NCBI GenBank assembly: GCA_014730285.1
Contig: WJIM01000315.1
Span: 1 to 6,127 of the forward strand
Direction: 5' to 3'
Length of the DNA: 6,127 nucleotides
Origin: Candidatus Zixiibacteriota bacterium
GTDB taxonomy: Bacteria; Zixibacteria; MSB-5A5; JAABVY01
Part shown: in pieces, positions 1 through 4,945 of the stretch
Numbering within the stretch: position 1 is the stretch's first letter
Layout of the letters: each line of letters starts with the position of its first letter
The notes under the pieces: generated by a model
Databases searched by the model: none
The model's input: only the letters and a program-made list of their open reading frames with translations
What the model was told of the DNA's origin: nothing
Position numbers and translations under genes: made by a program

Positions 1-36
1 ATCAGGTCCCGAGTTATCCGGCCTGTTTATCTTCAT
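1..36 (-). CDS. 5' end of an unidentified gene running off the left edge
   Basis: Twelve codons read leftward from an ATG whose complement is at 34-36: MKINRPDNSGPD. A Shine-Dalgarno match (AGAAAGG, complement 44-50) sits 7 nt before the ATG, and an ECF-type promoter can be drawn about 40 nt further upstream. No stop occurs before the window edge. The short hydrophilic start (MKI followed by N, R, P, D, G) resembles N-termini of FlgM-type anti-sigma-28 proteins, but 12 residues cannot identify a family. The start call rests on the Shine-Dalgarno spacing and is fairly good; the function is unknown. Confidence 0.45.
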   Translation of the reverse strand, partial: MKINRPDNSGPD

Positions 37-75
37 TATGCGACCTTTCTTGTCTCAATTCAAGGTTCCACTAAG

Positions 76-103
76 TAGAACACTTGCCCCAGCAGACAGT
101 TCC
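76..103 (-). promoter_or_regulatory. Candidate ECF-type promoter for the left-edge gene
   Basis: Read on the minus strand, GGAAC (complement 99-103) is followed after 18 nt by TTCTA (complement 76-80). GGAAC at -35 with a TCTA-like -10 is the usual layout of ECF/sigma-E promoters, and the spacing is within about one or two bases of the E. coli sigma-E consensus. It lies about 40 nt upstream of the ATG at 36. The window encodes one ECF sigma factor, but no link between the two can be shown, and a match this short can arise by chance. Confidence 0.3.
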
Positions 104-118
104 GCTATCCCCGTAATC

Positions 119-143
119 ATTGGAAGCTTTAAATAGTTCCAAT
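119..143. repeat. 7-bp inverted repeat (hairpin)
   Basis: ATTGGAA (119-125) and TTCCAAT (137-143) are perfect reverse complements around an 11-nt AT-rich loop. No T-tract follows on either strand, so it is not an intrinsic terminator. It lies upstream of the left-edge minus-strand gene. Function unknown. Confidence 0.35.
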
Positions 144-200
144 AAATCGAAGACCTGTGAAGATCAATGCTGGTAATTTAGATTCCCCATATATCTCTTC

Positions 201-241
201 GGATTTGCAAGGTTAATAAATTATAGATATTTTGCAAATCC
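201..241. repeat. 10-bp perfect inverted repeat in the M23 downstream spacer
   Basis: GGATTTGCAA (201-210) is the exact reverse complement of TTGCAAATCC (232-241); the 21-nt loop is AT-rich. Neither strand has a T-tract after the repeat, so it does not look like an intrinsic terminator. It could be an operator, a transcript-stabilising hairpin or the trace of a small mobile repeat. The rest of spacer 104-381 holds no supportable ORF and no other structure that I can name. Confidence 0.5.
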
Positions 242-355
242 AGACTAATTCCATGGTTTTTTACAAATTCTACATATATTGTTTCACAAAATCGGAAATA
301 ATTAACCGAAACAAGAAGAAATAGAAGACAATACAGAATCTGTCCGGTTTAATCG

Positions 356-385
356 AAAAAAAATATAATGTTGACGATTTGTCAA
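356..385 (-). terminator. Weak candidate intrinsic terminator of the M23 gene
   Basis: On the minus strand the M23 stop codon lies inside TTGAC-AAATC-GTCAA (complement 371-385), a 5-bp stem with a 5-nt loop. It is followed after a short AT-rich stretch by eight T (complement 356-363). The stem is short and not GC-rich, so termination would be weak. Position directly at the gene end and the T8 tract are the arguments for it. Confidence 0.4.
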
Positions 386-1302
386 TTGTTATCTGCAAGC
401 CAGTTGCGGTTTAGAATGTAGTTCATGGGGTTGATCCATTTACCGTTGGATTTGACAGCGTAATGGAGATGTGGTCCGGTGGAACGCCCGCTGTTGCCCA
501 TCTCAGCGATTTTATCACCACGCTTGACCTCCTGGCCGCGTCTTGCGGCAGCTTTCAGGATATGCCCGTAGTAAGTTTCGATGCCATTGCCATGATCCAG
601 GATCAGGGTAATCCCCAGATGCCCCATCCGTCGGATCGCCTTGACCTTGCCGTCGGCGCTGGCATAAATCGGTGTGCCCTCACGGTTGCAGATATCGATT
701 CCGCTGTGCATCCGTTTGATTCCGGTAAACGGATCGGCCCGCACTCCAAAGCCGCGGGTTATATAACCCGAGGAGGGCATAATTGAGGGCGTGTGATCAA
801 GGTCTTCTTTCTTTTTAATCAGGGTATTATAAATCGTGTCGTACTGTTCGGTTTCGAAGGAGGAGAGACGCACCAGCTCATCCAGCCGATTCTCGGTATT
901 GAACGCCGCCTGTTTGGCATAGCTGGGTGTTTCCTCCGGTTTGAATACAGGTCCGCCGATACCCAGCGCCCTTTCCTGCTCATCCACCATAGGAAGGCTG
1001 AAAATCGTCCGCAGCTCCTTCTCCTTGTCAACCATGAGGCTGTAATCCTCTTTCAGGTTTTCGATTTCGGAGGAGAAGTAGGAGACACGTGAGATCAGGA
1101 ACTCATTTTCCTCAACCAGATTTGCCACTGTTTGATGCTGATATGATTTTGCAAAGAAGCCGTAGGTGAAGAAGGCATTGACGGATATCACCGCTAAAAC
1201 GGCAACGGCCGCGGCATACAGCCACATTGCCGATACCGAGAACTGCAGCGATTTCCCGCCGCTTGCGGGAACGATGATTATGGAATATTTTTTACCGGTC
1301 AT
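382..1302 (-). CDS. Membrane-anchored M23 (LytM) peptidoglycan endopeptidase
   Basis: A 306-residue M23-family metallopeptidase, expected to cut peptide cross-links of peptidoglycan in the periplasm. A short cytoplasmic N-terminus (MTGKKYSIIIVPASGGKS) precedes one transmembrane segment (about 25-47), a coiled-coil stalk (about 55-100) and a linker. The C-terminal LytM domain spans about 175-300. The metal and catalytic motifs are intact: H199 and D203 in HSGID, H247 in YYGH, and H278/H280 in PHLH. It is therefore probably an active enzyme rather than a degenerate activator of the EnvC type. The overall plan matches M23 proteins commonly encoded beside bactofilins, and a bactofilin-like gene lies divergently about 1.4 kb away. 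The ATG is preceded by only a weak Shine-Dalgarno, but it starts just before the conserved N-terminal motif. The stop is TGA, and sequence beyond it is AT-rich and soon closed, so this TGA looks like a true stop. Confidence 0.93.
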   Translation of the reverse strand: MTGKKYSIIIVPASGGKSLQFSVSAMWLYAAAVAVLAVISVNAFFTYGFFAKSYQHQTVANLVEENEFLISRVSYFSSEIENLKEDYSLMVDKEKELRTIFSLPMVDEQERALGIGGPVFKPEETPSYAKQAAFNTENRLDELVRLSSFETEQYDTIYNTLIKKKEDLDHTPSIMPSSGYITRGFGVRADPFTGIKRMHSGIDICNREGTPIYASADGKVKAIRRMGHLGITLILDHGNGIETYYGHILKAAARRGQEVKRGDKIAEMGNSGRSTGPHLHYAVKSNGKWINPMNYILNRNWLADNN

Positions 1303-1356
1303 ATACTTACCCGGGTATTGCCTTCCTGGCTAAGTTCTGTCAATAAAATTTTGGTA

Positions 1357-1385
1357 ATGATATGCTAACACAATTTCGTTGTCAA
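1357..1385 (-). promoter_or_regulatory. Sigma-70-type promoter for the M23 gene
   Basis: On the minus strand a perfect TTGACA (complement 1380-1385) is separated by exactly 17 nt from TATCAT (complement 1357-1362), five of six bases of the consensus -10. Transcription would begin near 1350, giving a leader of about 50 nt before the M23 ATG at 1302. This is the best housekeeping promoter in the window. Confidence 0.7.
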
Positions 1386-1410
1386 GCACAAATTCGAATT
1401 CTTATGTCCA

Positions 1411-1551
1411 TCATTTGATTACATAGAATTCATTCTTCAAAATCTTATTGACCACAGACACGAACTTCTCTGTATTCAGTGTCTGCAACGAATACAGATG
1501 CCAATAAGTTTTCTTTGGCATCTTGTAATTGTCTTTCTTTTTCTTACCCAC
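1411..1551 (-). pseudogene. Short relic ORF, possibly a degraded GIY-YIG nuclease
   Basis: A 46-codon minus-strand frame opens at a GTG (complement 1549-1551) 8 nt after AGGAAGGG and ends at TGA (complement 1411-1413). It is lysine-rich at the start (VGKKKKDNYK) and then reads KKTYWHLYSLQTLNTEKF. The second part resembles the opening strand and helix of GIY-YIG domains (pattern YVYxLxSLxxxKFYVGxTxxLKxR), but the YVG and Arg landmarks are degraded and the C-terminal half is absent. Upstream, a different frame is open from an ATG near 1592, which suggests a frameshifted older ORF. It also overlaps strong inverted repeats and could be a structured RNA read by chance as an ORF. Function is not assignable. 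Confidence 0.3.
1455..1523 (-). ncRNA. Candidate structured RNA: hairpin plus H-type pseudoknot
   Basis: Three perfect inverted repeats interlock here. AGATGCCAA (1496-1504) pairs with TTGGCATCT (1515-1523) across a 10-nt loop. TCTGTATTC (1469-1477) pairs with GAATACAGA (1490-1498). CAGACAC (1455-1461) pairs with GTGTCTG (1479-1485). In minus-strand RNA the last two have the order S1, 4-nt loop, S2, 1-nt junction, S1', 7-nt loop, S2', which is the topology of an H-type pseudoknot. Three bases (1496-1498) are shared between the first and second helices, so they compete at that junction. The strand is uncertain because complementary RNA pairs the same way. It may be a leader element, a small RNA or coincidence. 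Confidence 0.3.
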
Positions 1552-1566
1552 TCTAAGGACCCTTCC

Positions 1567-1607
1567 TGCCGAAATGCCGGAATAGCCCTCATTTCAACAC
1601 TTCGGCA
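1567..1607. repeat. 7-bp inverted repeat
   Basis: TGCCGAA (1567-1573) and TTCGGCA (1601-1607) are reverse complements with a 27-nt loop; a competing 6-bp pairing (ATGCCG at 1574 with CGGCAT at 1603) overlaps it. There is no T-tract. Function unknown. Confidence 0.25.
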
Positions 1608-1662
1608 TATTTGAATATATCTTTATTCGTTCATTATTATGAAGCATGCATAATGCCGGACA

Positions 1663-1683
1663 GCTGTTCAGATTTTGAACAGT
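1663..1683. repeat. Short-loop dyad, hairpin or operator
   Basis: CTGTTCA (1664-1670) and TGAACAG (1676-1682) form a perfect 7-bp stem with a 5-nt loop, extendable by one G-U pair. No T-tract follows on either strand. As DNA it is a good dimer-binding dyad. It is about 340 nt upstream of the sigma-factor gene, which is far for an operator of that gene. The rest of 1684-1950 holds no convincing ORF. Confidence 0.3.
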
Positions 1684-1972
1684 GAGGGCGCTTCTATTTC
1701 ATTGTTCTGCAATAGCTTGCAAGGGCTGATATTGCGGGGCCGGATGGCCTGAAAAATTTATCCGCTTTTTTTATGGGAAAAAGCCCACAATTTTTGGAAA
1801 AAAACGAATTCCCGACTGTTATATTAAAGGAGACAGGAAGCAGCATCAAATTGATTTAAGATCGTATAACTTCTTGACGGACAACGATTCGATACAATCG
1901 GCATTGTTTTTTCTGCTCTTATCCGCTATAATCCGGTTTTAGGGCATTCCAGGGATTGGATTAAGATTTTAA

Positions 1973-2001
1973 TTGTATAACCAATTGATAATAATTATTA
2001 T
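1973..2001 (+). promoter_or_regulatory. Candidate promoter of the sigma-factor operon
   Basis: TTGTAT (1973-1978) is followed after 17 nt by TATTAT (1996-2001). Transcription would start near 2008, leaving a leader of roughly 17 nt that still contains the GGGAG Shine-Dalgarno. A 5-bp dyad (AATTG at 1971-1975, CAATT at 1982-1986) overlaps the -35 box and could be an operator. The region is very AT-rich, so chance matches are likely. Confidence 0.35.
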
Positions 2002-2024
2002 AAGGCAAATTTTTCGGGAGTGAA

Positions 2025-2615
2025 ATGCCGGGTAAGACGAAACGTAAAGAACCGAATCCGCCGGATGAGGAGCTGATTCGAAAGGCCTTAAGCGGTGAGC
2101 AGGATGCTTACCAGGCGCTTTTGCAGCGTTATCAGAAGGCGGTTTTTCATATAGTAGTTAAGATAATCCGCAACAGCGATGACGCTCAGGATCTGGTGCA
2201 GGAGACCTTTATGAGGGCTTTCAATACGCTGGAAAGCTACCGTTCGGAATATCGTTTTTCCACCTGGCTCTGTAAAATAGCCGCCAACTGCTCGATCGAT
2301 TACCTGCGAAAGAAGAAGATCAAGGCTTATTCCATGGATAAGCCCTATCAGACAAAAAACGGCGCTGTGGAGGTCGAGCTGGAGGATAAGGGCGCCAATC
2401 CCGAAGAGCATTTTTTACGCAAGCAGCGGATTATGTCGATTGAGGAGGCCATTAAGGGGCTTCCGCCTAAATATAAGCAGGTAATTGTATACCGTCATCA
2501 TGACGATAAATCGTACGAGGAAATCTCACGCATCATGGGCATACCGATCGGCACCGTGAAAGCGCGGATATTTAGAGCGCGCGAGCTTTTGAAAAAGAAA
2601 CTGAAAATGGCATAA
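2025..2615 (+). CDS. ECF-subfamily RNA polymerase sigma factor
   Basis: A 196-residue sigma-70 family protein of the ECF group: only regions 2 and 4 are present, joined by a linker. Region 2 spans about 27-98 and includes the conserved DAQDLVQETF (53-62), which contacts the polymerase, and FSTWLCKIAAN...DYLRKKK (78-98), which covers the -10 recognition and melting segment. Region 4 spans about 138-190, with LPPKYKQV and the helix-turn-helix YEEISRIMGIPIGTVKARIF for -35 recognition. Length is normal for RpoE-like sigma factors. The ATG is supported by GGGAG four bases upstream; a basic 15-residue N-terminal tail precedes region 2. It heads a run of co-directional genes encoding exported or membrane proteins, which suggests envelope-related signalling. 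No zinc-finger anti-sigma gene follows, so how it is held inactive is unclear. Confidence 0.93.
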   Translation: MPGKTKRKEPNPPDEELIRKALSGEQDAYQALLQRYQKAVFHIVVKIIRNSDDAQDLVQETFMRAFNTLESYRSEYRFSTWLCKIAANCSIDYLRKKKIKAYSMDKPYQTKNGAVEVELEDKGANPEEHFLRKQRIMSIEEAIKGLPPKYKQVIVYRHHDDKSYEEISRIMGIPIGTVKARIFRARELLKKKLKMA

Positions 2616-2617
2616 GG

Positions 2618-2655
2618 CTAAAGAAACATCATCATCCGTTATTCGTTTGCTTTAG
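2618..2655 (+). promoter_or_regulatory. Intercistronic hairpin between sigma factor and bactofilin-like gene
   Basis: CTAAAGAAAC (2618-2627) pairs with GTTTGCTTTAG (2645-2655) as a 10-bp stem with one bulged G (2649) and a 17-nt loop. It begins just after the sigma-factor stop and ends three bases before the AGGA Shine-Dalgarno (2659-2662) of the next gene. With no T-tract it is unlikely to terminate transcription; it could affect mRNA stability or access to the downstream ribosome site. Confidence 0.4.
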
Positions 2656-2671
2656 TGCAGGATAGATTTTA

Positions 2672-3844
2672 ATGATAGACATGAATATCAAAAGACTAAT
2701 CATTTTCGTTTTCGTTTCGATATTGGCGTTCACATCCGGAACATACGCCTTCGAGGAGGATGACCTGGTTCAGGATTCTCTGGGCGCCGCTGATACGCTG
2801 CGCAAGGCAATCGAGATCGACATATCTCAGGAGCGGATCGAGATCGACTATGATGACGGTTCGGATACGCTGATACTGAGAACCGTTGATCGCGGAAGCG
2901 GAGGCAAGGTCTTTTCCTCGGGAAATGATATCATCACGATCGGCAAGGATGAATTGATCGATGTCATTGATTCGGTCAGGGGAGAGGTGGTTATTCTCGG
3001 CGGTGATCTTGAGATTCGCGGCTATGTCAAGGGTGATATCATGGTCGCCTTCGGGGATATCCATATAAGGTCCGGCTCCAATATCGAAGGCGACATCGCC
3101 TGTCTTGGAACGGTAACTCTCGATTCTGCCACTCAGGTCTGGGGCAATATAGCCTCGCTCGAGTTCCACCGTCCCTTCGATGAGACAATGTACGATTTCA
3201 AGGGCCGTTACGAGAGAATCAACCTGGATCTCGGCGAGGTTGAATTTGTCGGACCTCCTGCCATGCTCGGTATGGTAATTTTCCTGATTGTAATTCTGCT
3301 CATCGTCGCGAGTATAACGGCTATTATGCCCCGCCCGGTGGCGCGAATTCGCACCCAGATTCAGGAGGGTTTTATAAAATGTTTCCTGGTAGGTCTTCTA
3401 CTGACGATCGCCCTCTTTCCGATCTGGATACTGATTCTGATCAGTATCATCGGAATCCCGGTGGCGCTTCTGGTCTATCCCTTCGTGGTAATCGCAGCTT
3501 TCGCGGTCGGCGCCATCGGCTTTACCCAGTTTGCAGGATTCCAACTGGGTGTGCATACCACCCTGCGTTATCCCGGATTCGTCAGAACCACCCTTGCCGG
3601 TGCGATTCTTCTGGGGAGTCCTCTGATCCTCTCGGCATTCTTTGCCTTCATTAATATCTGGCCATTAGCATGGATTCTGCAAATCCTCTTCTGGTCGGAG
3701 CAGTTTATCATGTTTACCGCCGGATTGGGAGGAGTATTCTTCTCACGCTTCGGCACCCGTCCCAAAAAAGTGCGGCTCGATCCCAGATACGACAAAACCG
3801 AATCACACGGCATAGAGGACCTTGAGCCCGAGGTCGAAAGTTAG
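2672..3844 (+). CDS. Bactofilin-like (polymer-forming cytoskeletal) multi-pass membrane protein
   Basis: A 390-residue protein with a signal peptide (about 1-26, probable cleavage after TYA), an acidic region (27-100), a short right-handed beta-helix (about 104-162), a linker, then a hydrophobic C-terminal half. The beta-helix shows GEVVILGGDLEIRGYVKGDI followed by further G-D-I and S-N-I-E-G-D-I turns, the pattern commonly annotated as polymer-forming cytoskeletal or bactofilin-like. Probable membrane segments lie near 196-218, 235-262, 264-285, 305-328 and 332-356, ending in a charged tail. The extracytoplasmic placement of the beta-helix differs from classical cytoplasmic bactofilins, so this is a related fold rather than a true bactofilin. 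AGGA nine bases before the ATG supports the start; a second ATG at 2681 is possible. It lies 56 nt after the sigma-factor gene and is probably co-transcribed. Likely role: envelope organisation or stress response (inference). Confidence 0.8.
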   Translation: MIDMNIKRLIIFVFVSILAFTSGTYAFEEDDLVQDSLGAADTLRKAIEIDISQERIEIDYDDGSDTLILRTVDRGSGGKVFSSGNDIITIGKDELIDVIDSVRGEVVILGGDLEIRGYVKGDIMVAFGDIHIRSGSNIEGDIACLGTVTLDSATQVWGNIASLEFHRPFDETMYDFKGRYERINLDLGEVEFVGPPAMLGMVIFLIVILLIVASITAIMPRPVARIRTQIQEGFIKCFLVGLLLTIALFPIWILILISIIGIPVALLVYPFVVIAAFAVGAIGFTQFAGFQLGVHTTLRYPGFVRTTLAGAILLGSPLILSAFFAFINIWPLAWILQILFWSEQFIMFTAGLGGVFFSRFGTRPKKVRLDPRYDKTESHGIEDLEPEVES

Positions 3845-3943
3845 CTATTGCCGATTATAATATCCCCGCAACTTTTTCGCATACTCATCGTAAACTGAGT
3901 TAAATCTACATTGAAAACCTATCTCACGCTACGGGAGGAGATT

Positions 3944-4807
3944 ATGCGAAAAGCAGTTGTAATAATTCTGACCATACTTGCCTTTAGCTCCGGCCTTATG
4001 GCGGCCAGCAATAACCAGGTATATAACAAAACCATTGAATTCGACGGCGAGAAATTCCTTAATGTCGAAATGGATTTCGGCATGGCCGAGTTGAAACTTG
4101 CACGCGGAACCGGTGATTATATCGCTAAAATCAGGGGCGAATACGACGCCGAGCTTTTCGAGGTGACCGTCAATTACGAGAAAAAAGACGGCGTTGGAAA
4201 TCTTGTGATGAAGATTGATGAGAAGAAGAAATCTTTCAGATTTGATGACAACGAGTCAGAAAACAATTGGGAGGTCCTGCTGGGCGATATGGTTCCGATG
4301 GAGCTTATGATCGACGCCGGTATGTGCGAGGCTGATTTCGATTTAACCGGCCTGGAGATTACCGGAATTAACATGGATATCGGTATGGCTTCGGGTACGA
4401 TTATTTTCACTCAGCCCAATAAGGGACGGATCAAAGATTTTGTTATCGACGCCGGTAAAAGTTCTTTTGAATGCTATGGTTTCGGTAATGCCAATTTCGA
4501 GAATCTTACTATCGATGCCGGGATGGCCTCGTTTGATCTGGATTTCTCAGGCAAGCTGGCCTTTGACGGCAAAGTGGAACTTGATGCCGGTATGAGTTCG
4601 GCAACTATCAGGCTCAATCCCAATATGGGCACGAAAATTATGTACACCGAGGACTGGACCTCGAGTGTGGATATGCCCAACGGATTCGAGAAAGTGGAAA
4701 GCGGCGAATATCAGACTCTGGATTATGACAGCCGTAAGGGACATCTTGATTTTGACATAGATATTAGTATGGGCTCTGTGGACTTCGAATTGGCCGAGAG
4801 CTTATAG
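3944..4807 (+). CDS. Exported toast-rack-like repeat protein (DUF4097/LiaF-type fold)
   Basis: A 287-residue exported protein. A signal peptide (1-20, cleavage after LMA) precedes an all-beta domain. The start is the ATG at 3944, five bases after the GGAGG core of GGGAGGAG (3933-3940); an in-frame TTG at 3911 lacks such a site and would disrupt the signal peptide. A D-x-G-M strand motif recurs seven times: DFGMAELKL (44), DAGMCEADF (124), DIGMASGTI (145), DAGKSSFEC (169), DAGMASFDL (191), DAGMSSATI (214) and DISMGSVDF (273). Such regularly spaced beta rungs are typical of toast-rack domains seen in LiaF C-termini and DUF4097 proteins. Those often occur near bactofilin-like and stress-response genes. 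It ends the presumed sigma-factor operon, 99 nt after the preceding gene and just before a strong terminator. Probable location is the periplasm; the molecular function is unknown. Confidence 0.8.
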   Translation: MRKAVVIILTILAFSSGLMAASNNQVYNKTIEFDGEKFLNVEMDFGMAELKLARGTGDYIAKIRGEYDAELFEVTVNYEKKDGVGNLVMKIDEKKKSFRFDDNESENNWEVLLGDMVPMELMIDAGMCEADFDLTGLEITGINMDIGMASGTIIFTQPNKGRIKDFVIDAGKSSFECYGFGNANFENLTIDAGMASFDLDFSGKLAFDGKVELDAGMSSATIRLNPNMGTKIMYTEDWTSSVDMPNGFEKVESGEYQTLDYDSRKGHLDFDIDISMGSVDFELAESL

Positions 4808-4837
4808 TTATCACTTTTTGCAACTTCCTTACCTGAG

Positions 4838-4881
4838 TGCTGAAGTCCCGCTTTGGGGCTTCAGCATTTTTATTTATATTT
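4838..4881 (+). terminator. Strong intrinsic terminator closing the sigma-factor operon
   Basis: TGCTGAAGTCCC (4838-4849) pairs over 12 bp (one G-U) with GGGGCTTCAGCA (4855-4866) around a 5-nt loop, followed at once by a T-rich tract (TTTTTATTTATATTT). It starts 31 nt after the toast-rack gene stop. It separates that operon from the small membrane-protein gene, so the latter needs its own promoter. Confidence 0.92.
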
Positions 4882-4885
4882 AGCC

Positions 4886-4914
4886 TTGAAATCAAACTTA
4901 ACGCGCATTATTTA
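4886..4914 (+). promoter_or_regulatory. Weak candidate promoter for the small selenoprotein-like gene
   Basis: TTGAAA (4886-4891) is followed after 17 nt by TATTTA (4909-4914). The -35 is good and the -10 poor. A promoter is required somewhere between the upstream terminator and the TTG start at 4946, and this is the best match seen. Confidence 0.35.
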
Positions 4915-4945
4915 TGTTGTTGTTCAAAAAAGAGGGAGTTTTGTT

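Noticed and set aside
463..1092. Plus-strand open frames at 463-786 and 793-1092, and a minus-strand frame at 819-1031
   Set aside because: They are shadows of the M23 gene: that frame has intact catalytic motifs, while these have no recognisable domains or start signals.
1773..1859. 28-codon ORF beginning ATGGGAAAAAG
   Set aside because: There is no Shine-Dalgarno (a T-run precedes the ATG), no hydrophobic or domain pattern, and it is surrounded by AT-rich spacer.
1882..1916. Hairpin CGATT/AATCG followed by T6, a possible plus-strand terminator
   Set aside because: The stem is only 5 bp without a 3-nt bulge, and no plus-strand gene ends nearby.
3856..3861. Perfect TATAAT after the bactofilin-like gene, as promoter for the toast-rack-like gene
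   Set aside because: No acceptable -35 box lies 15-19 nt upstream; in AT-rich spacer the hexamer alone is weak evidence.
3911..3943. TTG 3911 as start of the toast-rack-like protein
   Set aside because: It has no Shine-Dalgarno and adds polar residues before an otherwise perfect signal peptide. ATG 3944 has GGGAGGAG at good spacing.
4853..4945. Upstream extension of the small membrane protein to TTG 4853
   Set aside because: That TTG lies in the loop of the strong terminator, and translation from it would put charged junk before the basic N-terminus. TTG 4946 has a proper Shine-Dalgarno.
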